Origin: JBOZRQ01 sp050789255 | Lineage (GTDB): Bacteria > Bacillota > Sulfobacillia > Symbiobacteriales > Symbiobacteriaceae | Reading direction: 5' to 3' | Length of the DNA: 64,000 nt | Assembly: GCA_050789255.1 (NCBI GenBank) | Contig: JBOZRQ010000025.1 | Coordinates: 62,001-126,000, forward strand | In this document: positions 49,581 to 57,946 of the stretch, in pieces | How positions within the stretch are numbered: position 1 is the stretch's first letter | How the letters are laid out: each line of letters begins with the position of its first letter | Notes under the pieces: model-generated | The model's input: only the letters and a program-made list of their open reading frames with translations | What the model was told of the DNA's origin: nothing | Database searches by the model: none | Program-made: the position numbers and the translations under genes

Positions 49581-49785
49581 ACGCTGACTTTTCGGCGTTT
49601 CACGCCTCTTCGTCCCCCGCACGGCGTCGCCGCTCTGCGGCGCCGTGCTCGGGATTACGCAGATTATGTGGATTACGCAGACTACCTGGTGAATATTGCC
49701 GGGCAATATATTAACATATTTTCACCCGGTCAGCCGGCCAGGGAATCTGCGTAATCAGATAAATCTGCGTAATCTGCGGTAAATG
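49575..49785 (+). repeat. Dispersed palindromic repeat, copy 3, interrupted
   Basis: The left end TTTTTTACGCTGA (49575-49587) is parted from the GATTACGCAG arm (49653 on) by a 65-bp GC-rich segment carrying its own hairpin GCACGGCG / CGCCGTGC (49619-49648). The right arm (about 49741-49785) has two AATCTGCGTAATC units and TGCGGTAAATG. Core AT-rich around 49690-49720. Confidence 0.8.
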
Positions 49786-49822
49786 TTTTGTATTCTCACC
49801 CCACCTCGGAGGCAACCTACAG

Positions 49823-50524
49823 ATGAAATTCCGTACAATCCTGTTTGACGCGGGCCAGACCTTGCTAGATTACAAATCGCCCATGTCCGAGTTCGTGCCG
49901 GCCATCCTGGAGCGCCACGGCGTAGCGCTTACCGCTGAGCAGGCGGCTCAGGCCGAGCCGCTGATGTGGAAGCATATGTATCGACTCCAGGGCGAGCGGG
50001 GACTGAAGACGTCGGTGGCCGAGTCGTGGGCCTTTTGGGCGGGCGTGTACGAGGGCATCGTGGATGACATGGGCGTAGCTGAACCCAAGCGGTATGCGGA
50101 GATTCTGCGCCTGGCCTACGCCTCCACGGAAGCCTGGGCGCCCTTCGCCGACGTGACTGCTGCCCTGCAGGGCCTGAGGGCTCACGGTGTGCGCATGGGT
50201 GTGGTCAGCAACTGGACCGATGCCCTGCCGGGAATTCTGCATGGTCTGGGCATGGCTCAGTACTTTGACTTCATCCTCACCTCGGCCGAGATCGGCATTG
50301 AGAAGCCCGATCCTGCGATCTTCACCCCGGCGCTGGCGCTCACCGGGGTCGACCCAAGAGAGATCCTATATGTAGGCGACTCGGTCAAGCACGACCTGCC
50401 CTCGGCCGCCGCGGCCGGGATGCACTTCGCTCTGATCGACCGGCACGGGCGCCACCCCGACGCCGGGTGCCGCCGGATGAGCAGCCTGGTTGAGCTGCTG
50501 GCGCTCGCTGAAAAAGTAAGTTAA
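49823..50524 (+). CDS. HAD-superfamily hydrolase
   Basis: 233 aa. Motif I reads FDAGQTLLD (nucleophile Asp, with Gly where many family members have Asp), motif II VVSNWTD, the conserved Lys in GIEKPDP, and motif IV YVGDSVKHDL. An alpha-helical C1 cap lies at about residues 15-90. The layout matches haloacid-dehalogenase/HDHD3-like members. Substrate unknown. GGAGG lies at 49807-49811, 11 bases before ATG 49823. Confidence 0.85.
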   Translation: MKFRTILFDAGQTLLDYKSPMSEFVPAILERHGVALTAEQAAQAEPLMWKHMYRLQGERGLKTSVAESWAFWAGVYEGIVDDMGVAEPKRYAEILRLAYASTEAWAPFADVTAALQGLRAHGVRMGVVSNWTDALPGILHGLGMAQYFDFILTSAEIGIEKPDPAIFTPALALTGVDPREILYVGDSVKHDLPSAAAAGMHFALIDRHGRHPDAGCRRMSSLVELLALAEKVS

Positions 50525-50550
50525 CAACGCAAGGGGTTCCCCCGAAGGAA

Positions 50551-50580
50551 GGCGACCGTCTGCTGATGCAGGCGGTCGCC
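50551..50580 (+). terminator. Hairpin after the HAD gene
   Basis: GGCGACCGTCTGC (50551-50563) / GCAGGCGGTCGCC (50568-50580), 13-bp stem including one T-G pair, loop TGAT. No T-tract, so termination would be weak. Confidence 0.55.
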
Positions 50581-50630
50581 GCTGTGTCGGCGACGGTTCG
50601 CTGCAGGGACGTCCCTGGCAAATGATTCTA

Positions 50631-50660
50631 GCATGAGGACGGCGGTTTCGTCGCAAATTA
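50631..50660 (+). promoter_or_regulatory. SigG-type (forespore) promoter for the SASP genes
   Basis: GCATG (50631-50635), 18-base spacer, CAAATTA (50654-50660); fits the Bacillus sigma-G consensus GHATR / CATXHTA at all but one position. Located 34 bases before the first SASP start. Confidence 0.65.
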
Positions 50661-50693
50661 AAGCCAACAACATAACAAGGAGGGCTTAAGAGA

Positions 50694-50924
50694 ATGGCCG
50701 GCAACAACAACAATCGCAATCAGGTTCTCGTTCCGCAGGCCCGTCAGGCCCTGGAGCAGCTGAAGCAGGAAGCGGCTGCCGAAGTCGGTATCCCCAACTA
50801 CCAGCAGAGCTACAGGGGTGACCTGCCGAGCCGGGTCAACGGATCCGTGGGCGGTCAGATGGTGAAGCGCATGATCGCTCTGGCTGAGTCTCAGCTGGGT
50901 GGCGGCGCCGGCACCATCCGGTAA
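50694..50924 (+). CDS. Small acid-soluble spore protein, alpha/beta type (copy 1)
   Basis: Coats and protects spore DNA from UV and heat. 76 aa with the family core: LEQLKQEAAAEVGI (GPR cleavage region; EAAAEVGI in place of the Bacillus EIASEFGV), PNYQQSYRGDLPSR and NGSVGGQMVKRMIALAE. ATG with AAGGAGGGC. Tandem with a second copy 70 bases downstream and next to the gene for the protease that degrades it. Confidence 0.95.
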   Translation: MAGNNNNRNQVLVPQARQALEQLKQEAAAEVGIPNYQQSYRGDLPSRVNGSVGGQMVKRMIALAESQLGGGAGTIR

Positions 50925-50993
50925 GGAGCCGGCAGTACTTAGTGTCCGGGTCCGGAGTCCGATTCACAAAATCGTCAGGGAGGGTTTCTTCAC

Positions 50994-51257
50994 ATGGGCA
51001 ACGCTTTTGGTGGAACCAGCGGTGGCGGCGGCGGCGGCAATCGGAATCAGATCCTGGTCCCGCAGGCTCGTCTGGGCCTGGAGCAGCTGAAGCAGCAGGC
51101 TGCTGCCGAGGTTGGCATCCCGAACTATCAGCAGAGCTACAAGGGTGACCTGCCCAGCCGTGTGAACGGCTCTGTCGGCGGCCAGATGGTCAAGACCATG
51201 ATCGCCCTCGCTGAGTCCCAGCTGAGCGGCGGTGCGGCGACCACGACCACCCGCTAA
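50994..51257 (+). CDS. Small acid-soluble spore protein, alpha/beta type (copy 2)
   Basis: 87 aa, over 80% identical in the core to copy 1, with a Gly-rich N-terminal insert (FGGTSGGGGGGNRNQ) and a Thr-rich tail (ATTTTR). GGGAGGG precedes the ATG. No separate sigma-G box is clear, so it may be co-transcribed with copy 1. Clear tandem duplication. Confidence 0.95.
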   Translation: MGNAFGGTSGGGGGGNRNQILVPQARLGLEQLKQQAAAEVGIPNYQQSYKGDLPSRVNGSVGGQMVKTMIALAESQLSGGAATTTTR

Positions 51258-51276
51258 CCTTCGTCCGGGACTCCCA

Positions 51277-51304
51277 CAGGCAGGGCCACGGCCCTGCCTG
51301 TTTT
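51277..51304 (+). terminator. Rho-independent terminator after the SASP genes
   Basis: CAGGCAGGGC (51277-51286) / GCCCTGCCTG (51291-51300), loop CACG, then TTTT. Confidence 0.93.
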
Positions 51305-51352
51305 ATGTAGGCGGCGCGCCGAGGCCGCCCCGGGAGGGGGGCGGCGGGCAGT

Positions 51353-52312
51353 CTAGTTGATATATCGCATCAGGTCCTGCGAGGTGATGCTCGTGTGCAG
51401 CACAGCGTTCAGGCTGCCAGCGATCACCTTTGCCATGTCGTCGATCATGTCGTCGATCTCCTTCGGGGTGACGACCAGCTGTCCCACCGACGGGCTCAGG
51501 ACGCTGTTAATCAGCTCCTTGCGCCGTTGGGGCGTGTCGAAGAGCGGCGACATCTGGTACTGGCCGGCCACGGTTTCGAAGGAGTCGTGCACGATCGTGG
51601 AGGCGTGGACCACGGTCGGCACGCCGATGGCGATGACCGGTACGCCCAGCGTCTCCTTGTTCAGGCCCTTGCGCTGGTTGCCCAGGCCCGAGCCCGGGTT
51701 GATCCCCGTGTCCGCGAGCTGAATCGTCGTGCCGATGCGCTCGACGCTGCGGGCCGCCAGGGCGTCGATGGCGATCACAATGTCGGGCTGGATCCGCTCG
51801 ACAATACCCTGTATCACCTCGGCGGTCTCAATGCCGGTCAGTCCCAGCACCCCCGGCGAGATCGCGGCCACCGACCGGAGCCCGCCCTCGACATCGGCGG
51901 GCACGTAGGACCGCACATGCCGCGTGACCAGGAGCTTCTCCGTCACCCGGGGTCCGAGGGCGTCGGGCGTGGCGTTCCAGTTGCCCAGGCCCACCACCAG
52001 CGCGGTCGCGTTCTCACCCAGGGTGAACAGCTGGCCCAACTGTTCGGTTAAGATCTGTCCGACCCGCTCCTGCAGGGTGCGGTCCCGGCGGCGCAGCTCC
52101 GGGCACTCCAGGGTGATGTAGTTCCCCATGGGCTTGCCCACCTGCTGCTCGCCCACCGGGGAGAGCACCTCTACCCATGTCACTGTGATGTTGTCATGGT
52201 GCTCCTCGCTCTTGCGCACACCGCTGATCTCGGTATGGGCGTCGCCGCGCAGGGCCGCCGTCGCCTCCAGCGCCAGATCGGTGTACGGACTGAACAACTC
52301 TTCGTCCTCCAA
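51353..52312 (-). CDS. gpr: Germination protease specific for SASPs
   Basis: Aspartic-type endopeptidase (M/A25 family) that starts SASP breakdown during germination. 319 aa. Recognisable segments: RSPYTDLALEA-like start (FSPYTDLALEA), VVGLGNWNATPDALGP, PGVLGLTGIET, DIVIAIDALAARSVERIG, DTGINPGSGLGN and GVPVIAIGVPTVVHA. TTG 52312 on the minus strand with GAGGTG 7 bases ahead. It converges on the SASP pair, so substrate and protease are neighbours. Confidence 0.96.
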   Translation of the reverse strand: MEDEELFSPYTDLALEATAALRGDAHTEISGVRKSEEHHDNITVTWVEVLSPVGEQQVGKPMGNYITLECPELRRRDRTLQERVGQILTEQLGQLFTLGENATALVVGLGNWNATPDALGPRVTEKLLVTRHVRSYVPADVEGGLRSVAAISPGVLGLTGIETAEVIQGIVERIQPDIVIAIDALAARSVERIGTTIQLADTGINPGSGLGNQRKGLNKETLGVPVIAIGVPTVVHASTIVHDSFETVAGQYQMSPLFDTPQRRKELINSVLSPSVGQLVVTPKEIDDMIDDMAKVIAGSLNAVLHTSITSQDLMRYIN

Positions 52313-52396
52313 CTGCTTTCACCTCATCGGATAGTGTGACCGGGGCCAGCGCCATGCATACGGCGCCCAATGTCATTGCAATGGTGGAGCTGGGTC

Positions 52397-52425
52397 TTTA
52401 CACCATTGAACATTTCTCGTATAGT
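52397..52425 (+). promoter_or_regulatory. Promoter of the methyltransferase pair
   Basis: TTTACA (52397-52402), 17-base spacer, TATAGT (52420-52425), 70 bases upstream of the first methyltransferase start. Confidence 0.6.
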
Positions 52426-52443
52426 GGGAATTACTCCGCATCA

Positions 52444-52483
52444 CATTGCATATCATTGCATTGATGCCATTGCATTGCATTGG
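52444..52483 (+). repeat. Cluster of CATTGCA heptamers before the methyltransferase genes
   Basis: CATTGCA occurs at 52444, 52454, 52468 and 52473, with a fifth at 52374 upstream of the promoter, and a partial CATTGG at 52478. The cluster lies between the likely transcription start and the ribosome-binding site. Confidence 0.6.
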
Positions 52484-52495
52484 AGGTGCCGATCC

Positions 52496-53383
52496 TTGGC
52501 AGCGCCCAATCGCATCCCGACCCTGGCGCCCCATCATGTCGACATGGGGGAGCGGGGGATCTACCACACGGGAAATCGCCTGAACGACCTGACCGGCAAG
52601 GAATGGGTCTTCAGCACGCGCTCGGTCATCAACAAGGCCTACCCGCCGTCGCTTCAGCTGGAACTGCGCAGCCAGCACGGGGGTCAGAAGCCGCCTGAGC
52701 TGTGTGCCGAGCTGATTCGCACCTTCACCAAAACGGGACAGCGGGTTCTTGATCCCTTTGCCGGGGTCGGGGGCACGCTACTTGGCGCGTCGCTCAGCGA
52801 CCGCAGCGCTCTCGGCGTCGAGCTGAACCCCCGGTGGATCGAGATCTACCAGGAGGTCTGCCGCCGGGAGAGCCTGGACGCGCACCAGGTGATCCAGGGC
52901 GACAGCCGCGAGGTGCTGGCGACCCTGCCCGCCGCCTCCTTCGACTTCCTTCTGACCGATGTGCCTTACTGGGATATGGACAAGCGCCGCCGCTCCCGCG
53001 GCAAGTTCAAGCGCGCCGGCGGCGAGTCGACCGAGCGGCGCAAGTCGAAGCTGACCCGCTTCGACGGTGAGGAGCAGGAGGCGGCTACGGCCGGCGTGAG
53101 CGGGCGCGAGGAGTGGCTCCAGCTGATGGGCGACGTCTTCGGACAGGCCCGCCGGTTGTTGAAGCCCAAGTCCTACATGGCGGTATTCATCGGCGATATG
53201 TACCACTCGGGCCGGTACCACCCGCTCTCCAGCTATCTAATGGGGCTGCTGGACGACCTGGGCTACACCATGAAGGCCAACCTGGTCTGGTACGATGTCT
53301 CCAAGAAGCTGAATGTCTACGGGTACCGCTACGAGTTCATCCCGAGCATGGTGCACCAGAATATCCTGGTCTTTCGCGTCTAG
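52496..53383 (+). CDS. DNA methyltransferase (N6-adenine or N4-cytosine)
   Basis: 295 aa. SAM-binding motif I VLDPFAGVGGTLLGA (near residue 83), then acidic GVELNPRWIEIYQ, and catalytic motif IV TDVPYWD in place of the usual DPPY. An unusual basic insert follows (KRRRSRGKFKRAGGESTERR). Motif I precedes motif IV, so it is not the beta-class order. TTG 52496 with GGAGGT 8 bases upstream; the open frame to 52370 starts before the promoter. It precedes another methyltransferase by 24 bases. Confidence 0.8.
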   Translation: MAAPNRIPTLAPHHVDMGERGIYHTGNRLNDLTGKEWVFSTRSVINKAYPPSLQLELRSQHGGQKPPELCAELIRTFTKTGQRVLDPFAGVGGTLLGASLSDRSALGVELNPRWIEIYQEVCRRESLDAHQVIQGDSREVLATLPAASFDFLLTDVPYWDMDKRRRSRGKFKRAGGESTERRKSKLTRFDGEEQEAATAGVSGREEWLQLMGDVFGQARRLLKPKSYMAVFIGDMYHSGRYHPLSSYLMGLLDDLGYTMKANLVWYDVSKKLNVYGYRYEFIPSMVHQNILVFRV

Positions 53384-53407
53384 GGTTCACCTGAGGGAGG
53401 TGGGAGC

Positions 53408-54493
53408 ATGGCAGCGCCGCAGTTACTGGCACAGTTGAAGCCCGTCTTCATTCAGAACCGCAAGTTCATGGGCAGCAAGTACAACCTGCTGGACTTCATC
53501 GCCGGGGTGGTCGCAGAGCGGGCGCCCGACGCCCGGAGCGCCGCTGATCTGTTCTGCGGCAGCGGCGTGGTCGCTCACCACTTCGCGGCCAGGGGCATGG
53601 CGGTGATCGCATCGGACATGCTCTACCACAACTGGATCGCCGCCAAGTGCTTCTTCGGCGGGCGCCCGGGCCAGGTGGACTGGCGCCGGGTCACCCGGCT
53701 GCTGAACACCCTGGACGGCCTGGAGCCGGTCCAAGGCTACTGCTACCGGGAGTTCGGCGGCTCCTATTTCACCTTGGAGAACGCCGGGCGAATCGATGCC
53801 ATCCGCGAGCAGCTCTTTGCCTGGGAGAAGGCCGGCCAGCTAACCCTGCAGGAGCATGCTACACTGCTGACCAGCCTGCTCTACGCCGCCGACAAGGTGG
53901 CCAACACCTGCGGTCAGTACGACGCCTTCCTCAAGCACCTTGGCTCCAACCCCTACGGCGAGGATGGGACCCACCGGGTGGACGCCATGGTCTACAAGCC
54001 CCTGGAACTGGGGCTGCCCCAGGTGATTGAGAGCCGCGAGAGCCGGGTGCTCTGCGCCGACGCCAACCACCTCGTCGGCGATGCGGCGGTCGACCTGCTC
54101 TACCTTGACCCGCCCTACAACAGTAGGCAGTATGTGGACAACTACCACGTGCTGGAGAACATCGCCCGGTGGGAGAAGCCGGAGCTCTTCGGCAAGACCC
54201 GCAAGTTCGTGCGGGATCATCTCAAGAGCGCTTACAGCGCCAAGCGGCAGGCCCAGGCACACCTGGAGCACCTGGTCGGGCGGGCGCCGGTCAAGCATAT
54301 TCTCCTTTCTTATAACAACGAGGGTATTTTATCAGATGAGGTTATCGTGGGGGCCCTGGAGCAGCGGGGGCGGGTGGAGGTCTACACCCGCAGCTACGCC
54401 GTCTTCGGCAACGGCGCCGGGCGCTCCCGGCGGCGCCCGGTCATGGAGCGGCTCTTCTACTGCCGCGTCGACCGCCCGCCTATTCCTGGATGA
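53408..54493 (+). CDS. D12-class N6-adenine DNA methyltransferase
   Basis: 361 aa. FMGSKYNLLDFI (motif X), DLFCGSGVVAHHFA (motif I), a long helical target-recognition region (about 100-220) and catalytic LYLDPPYNSRQY match Dam/M1 enzymes. A late VKHILLSYNNEGILSDEVI segment is also family-like. It forms an operon with the upstream methyltransferase. No restriction gene lies on either side (SLH protein downstream, gpr upstream), so the pair looks like an orphan system. Confidence 0.85.
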   Translation: MAAPQLLAQLKPVFIQNRKFMGSKYNLLDFIAGVVAERAPDARSAADLFCGSGVVAHHFAARGMAVIASDMLYHNWIAAKCFFGGRPGQVDWRRVTRLLNTLDGLEPVQGYCYREFGGSYFTLENAGRIDAIREQLFAWEKAGQLTLQEHATLLTSLLYAADKVANTCGQYDAFLKHLGSNPYGEDGTHRVDAMVYKPLELGLPQVIESRESRVLCADANHLVGDAAVDLLYLDPPYNSRQYVDNYHVLENIARWEKPELFGKTRKFVRDHLKSAYSAKRQAQAHLEHLVGRAPVKHILLSYNNEGILSDEVIVGALEQRGRVEVYTRSYAVFGNGAGRSRRRPVMERLFYCRVDRPPIPG

Positions 54494-54604
54494 AACTGTA
54501 AGTGACAACTCGTAGTTAGAAGGAGTTTGGCGGATCGTGGCGAAGTTTGGTACTACTGGGGAAAGGTTCGCCTGCCCCAACACAGACTCGCCACGGAGGA
54601 AGAC

Positions 54605-55624
54605 ATGCTCAAGCGTGCCACTCGCACCTTCCTGGGCAGCCTGCTCCTTATGGGGCTTGTACTCCCCTCGGCGCTAGCGGCCGAGAGTTCGTCTCAGGCT
54701 CCGGGACCCAAGCCGGTCCTGGCGCCCGTTACCAACACCCCGTTCCAGGATCTGCCGCCCACCCACTGGGCCTTTGGCGCCGTCACCAAACTCCTGGAGG
54801 CAGGGGTGGTCTCGGCCGACCCGGGCGCCCGCTTCCGGCCGGAGGAGCCCGTCAGCCGGGCGGAACTGGTCAAAATGATCGTCGTCGCCCGCCGCAAGGA
54901 CACCAAGCAGGAATGCCAGGCCATGTTCCGCGACGTGCCGTGCAGCAGCTGGTTCGCCTCAGCGGCAGAGCATGCCTACCGCATGGGCATCGTCGACGGG
55001 GTGGGGGTTGATCTGTTCGGGCCGGACCTGTATGTCACCCGCCAGCAGCTCTTCACCATCATGGTGCGTGCCTTGGGCCGACGCTGGGAAGCAGCGACCC
55101 AGGAGTGGTCGGTCATCAACACCGGCCTGAAGAAGTTCACTGACTTCGACAAGTTTGCCGAGTGGGCCAAGCCGGCCGTGGCGGTGGCCGTGCGCGACGG
55201 GCTCGCCTCCGGCTATCAGGACGGCACCTTCCGACCCGAGGCGCTGGCCTCCCGGGCCGAGGCTGCTGCGCTGGTCAGCCGTGTGGTGCTCGACACCGCC
55301 GGGCTGACCACCGTCCAGGTCGACGGGCGCACCGTGGTCGTCCAAGAGGCTTACAACATGGTCGCTACAGCCTACGCGATCGGGGAGCCCGGCGTCGGGC
55401 AAACCACGTACACGGGGCTCAAGGTCCGGGTCGGCGCCGTGGCGGTTGACCCCAACGTCATTCCGCTCGGCAAGCTCCTGTACATTGAAGGCTACGGCTA
55501 CGCGATCGCCGCCGACATCGGCGGGGCGATCAAGGGCAACCGGGTCGACCTGTTCACCTTCGACCACCATGACGCAGCCATGAAGTTCGGCATGCAGCCC
55601 CGCAGGGTCTGGGTGCTGCCGTAA
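54605..55624 (+). CDS. Secreted SLH-domain protein with a C-terminal 3D domain
   Basis: 339 aa. Signal peptide (FLGSLLLMGLVLPSALAAES), three S-layer-homology repeats (FQDLPPTHWAFGAVTKLLEA, FRDVPCSSWFASAAEHAYRM and FTDFDKFAEWAKPAVAVAVR) and a C-terminal 3D domain with AIAADIGGAIKGNRVDLF, whose three Asp residues name it. SLH repeats bind wall polymers; 3D domains occur in lytic transglycosylase-like wall enzymes. ATG 54605 with GGAGG 5 bases ahead. It is likely a cell-wall or spore-cortex-active protein. Confidence 0.88.
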   Translation: MLKRATRTFLGSLLLMGLVLPSALAAESSSQAPGPKPVLAPVTNTPFQDLPPTHWAFGAVTKLLEAGVVSADPGARFRPEEPVSRAELVKMIVVARRKDTKQECQAMFRDVPCSSWFASAAEHAYRMGIVDGVGVDLFGPDLYVTRQQLFTIMVRALGRRWEAATQEWSVINTGLKKFTDFDKFAEWAKPAVAVAVRDGLASGYQDGTFRPEALASRAEAAALVSRVVLDTAGLTTVQVDGRTVVVQEAYNMVATAYAIGEPGVGQTTYTGLKVRVGAVAVDPNVIPLGKLLYIEGYGYAIAADIGGAIKGNRVDLFTFDHHDAAMKFGMQPRRVWVLP

Positions 55625-55644
55625 GATTCCGATCGGCCCGACCG

Positions 55645-55674
55645 GGGGGGTGAAACACTTTCACCCCCCTGTTT
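55645..55674. terminator. Bidirectional terminator between the SLH gene and splB
   Basis: GGGGGGTGAAA (55645-55655) / TTTCACCCCCC (55659-55669), perfect 11-bp stem with a 3-base loop, then TGTTT on the plus side. It serves the convergent genes. Confidence 0.88.
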
Positions 55675-56701
55675 ACGTGAAATACTCGATGGTCGCTGTT
55701 GGGAAGCGCTCCCGGATCGACATGGTCAAGTACGCCTCAATCTCGTTGGCCTCATCCTTGGGGTACACGTACTTGCCGGCGCCCGGAAACTTGCCCGACT
55801 TCAGCTTGCGCTCGGACTCCTCCATGGGGAGCTTCGTCGCCGGATATGCCGCCAGAATGACCCGTTTGGCCTTCGGCGTGAAGCGGTGCTGGATCAGCTC
55901 AAAGGTGAGCGCCCCCGATGCATGGGGACCCAGCGCCTCCCCCAGCCGGTCCAGGGTCTCGGCATACCCTTCGAGCCATCCCTCATGCCGCATAATCGGT
56001 GCCATAATGAACCCTACTGGGTAGCCCGCATCCGCCACTTTGCGGGCCGCCTCCAGCCGCTCTTCCAAGCTGGCCGTGTGCTGCTCGAACTGGCGGATCA
56101 CGAAGGGTGAGTTCAAGCTGAACCGAGGCTTCGTGTGCCCCTGATGATCCAGATTCAATAGGCCGTCCACTGTGTTAAACTTGGTAACGAAGCGAAAGCG
56201 GCCGCCCTCCTGCCCGGCGAAGAACTTCACGCATGTCGCGATCGAGCCGCCCAGGTGTTCCAGGGCCAGGGTATCAGATGTTGATGAGCCCTCAAAATAG
56301 AGCGTCTCAGGGCTGGCAACCCGAATCCGATCAGCCGCTTCGGCCAGGATCTCTTCCAAGTTTACGTAAAGCCGCACAAACGGCTTCATCTCGAAGGTAG
56401 AAGCCAGGTAGCAGTATTGGCAGGCGCCGGGGCACCCGCCGGCCAACGGCAGATGGTAGTCGGCCGAAGGGCGGCAGGACTCGAACTCCAGCTTCTTCTG
56501 CACCGCCAGCACCAGCACCCGCTTGGCGGCCTGGTAGCCCCGTGGGGTCTTGGCGGGCGCCAGCGCTTTGGACCTTCCGGAGACGGGCAGGTGCTCTACG
56601 GGCACGCCCTGCTTGCGAAGTCGATCGTAGATGTCTCGGCCCATGGCGTAGTCTAGCGCCTGCTCCTCCACAACCAGGCGCTCGGGCCAAAAGAGTTCCA
56701 T
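55673..56701 (-). CDS. splB: Spore photoproduct lyase
   Basis: Radical SAM enzyme that reverses the UV thymine dimer of spores. 342 aa, with the iron-sulfur motif CPGACQYCY (Cys-x3-Cys-x2-Cys, about residues 90-98), a conserved FVTKFNTVDGLLNLDHQG, and a late Cys-less C-terminal region. ATG 56701 on the minus strand with AAAGGAG ahead. It lies near SASP genes, which shape the photoproduct it repairs. Confidence 0.95.
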   Translation of the reverse strand: MELFWPERLVVEEQALDYAMGRDIYDRLRKQGVPVEHLPVSGRSKALAPAKTPRGYQAAKRVLVLAVQKKLEFESCRPSADYHLPLAGGCPGACQYCYLASTFEMKPFVRLYVNLEEILAEAADRIRVASPETLYFEGSSTSDTLALEHLGGSIATCVKFFAGQEGGRFRFVTKFNTVDGLLNLDHQGHTKPRFSLNSPFVIRQFEQHTASLEERLEAARKVADAGYPVGFIMAPIMRHEGWLEGYAETLDRLGEALGPHASGALTFELIQHRFTPKAKRVILAAYPATKLPMEESERKLKSGKFPGAGKYVYPKDEANEIEAYLTMSIRERFPTATIEYFT

Positions 56702-56837
56702 GCTGCTTCGGCTCCTTTCCGTTCACCTTGTCGACCTCAATCCGGCTTAGTGTGGGCGGCGCGACGGGAAAACATAACGCTCCTTGGGCGTATGGGATTC
56801 GCAGATTTGAGGCAAGAAAAGGCGTGGGTGAGAGTAC

Positions 56838-57428
56838 GTGCGGGTGATCTCTGGAAGCGCCAAGGGGCGTTCGCTAAAGACGGTAAAGGGCCGTGAAATC
56901 CGGCCGACCTCGGACCGGGTGAAGGAATCCTTGTTCAACGTGCTGATGCCCCGACTCCCCGACGCCCTCTTCCTGGACCTGTTTGCAGGGTCGGGCAACG
57001 TCGGCATCGAGGCGCTTAGCCGCGGGGCCGCCAGGTGCGTCTTCGTGGAGTTGATGACCGGGCATCTGAAGGTGGTGGAGGAGAACCTCCGCACCACCGG
57101 GCTGTGGGAGAGGGCGGAGCTGCTCCGCCGGGACGCACGCGCCGCCGTGGCCGACCTGGCCAACCGGGGCCGCCGGTTTGACCTGATCTTCGTGGACCCG
57201 CCCTATGGGCAGGAGTTGGTGCCCGAGGCGCTTAGGCTGATCGCGCAGCACGGCGTGCTGACCGATGACGGCTGGGTGATCTGCGAACACCATCACAAAG
57301 ATCCGGTGCCGGAGGCAATTCCAGGCGCAGGGACAGCAGGAGGTTTGGGGAAGTTTCGGGAACTTAACTTTGGAGAGACCGTACTTTCCTTATTCAGGTC
57401 TGGGATCAGTGGGGGGCTATCGGTTTGA
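56838..57428 (+). CDS. rsmD: 16S rRNA (guanine966-N2)-methyltransferase
   Basis: Methylates G966 of 16S rRNA. 196 aa: MRVISGSAKGRSLKTVKG, RPTSDRVKESLFN, LFLDLFAGSGNVGIEALSRGA, FVDPPYGQELVPEAL (DPPY catalytic). GTG start at 56838. Followed by coaD with a TTGA overlap, the standard rsmD-coaD pair. The last ~40 residues are an extended tail. Confidence 0.95.
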   Translation: MRVISGSAKGRSLKTVKGREIRPTSDRVKESLFNVLMPRLPDALFLDLFAGSGNVGIEALSRGAARCVFVELMTGHLKVVEENLRTTGLWERAELLRRDARAAVADLANRGRRFDLIFVDPPYGQELVPEALRLIAQHGVLTDDGWVICEHHHKDPVPEAIPGAGTAGGLGKFRELNFGETVLSLFRSGISGGLSV

Positions 57429-57913
57429 GGAAGGCAATCTGTCCGGGCAGCTTTGACCCCGTCACCAACGGCCACCTTGACATCATCGGGCGGGCCGCGG
57501 CCACGTGGGACCAGGTGACCGTCGCGGTGCTTACCAACCCCCGTAAGCAGCCCTTGTTCTCCGTCGATGAGCGTCTGGAAATGCTCAGGCTGGTCACCAG
57601 CCAGTGGCCGAACGTCAGCGTCGCCAGCTCTGAAGGGCTGCTGGTCGACTTTGCCCGTAGCCACGGCGCCCAGGCGATCGTTAAGGGGCTGCGCCCCATA
57701 CAGGACTTCGAGTACGAGTGGCAAATGGGCATGGTCAACAAGGAACTCGATCAGGGCATCGAAACCTATTTCCTGATGAGCCGCATGGAGTATTCGTACC
57801 TGAGCTCCAGCATCATTCGGGAACTGGCCTCCTATGACCGCCAAATCGAAGGACTGGTGCCGCCCCTGGTCGTGGAACGGCTGCGTGATAAGTTTGGTCA
57901 AACCCGCAAGTAA
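57425..57913 (+). CDS. coaD: Phosphopantetheine adenylyltransferase
   Basis: Penultimate coenzyme A step. 162 aa with the nucleotidyltransferase signature CPGSFDPVTNGHLDI, LTNPRKQPLFS, GLLVDFA, KGLRPIQDFEYEWQM and SSSIIRELASY. TTG start overlaps the rsmD stop. Full length for the family. Confidence 0.96.
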   Translation: MRKAICPGSFDPVTNGHLDIIGRAAATWDQVTVAVLTNPRKQPLFSVDERLEMLRLVTSQWPNVSVASSEGLLVDFARSHGAQAIVKGLRPIQDFEYEWQMGMVNKELDQGIETYFLMSRMEYSYLSSSIIRELASYDRQIEGLVPPLVVERLRDKFGQTRK

Positions 57914-57946
57914 CGGTTACGGCATAGAAGCAGGAGGTTTTGTGCG

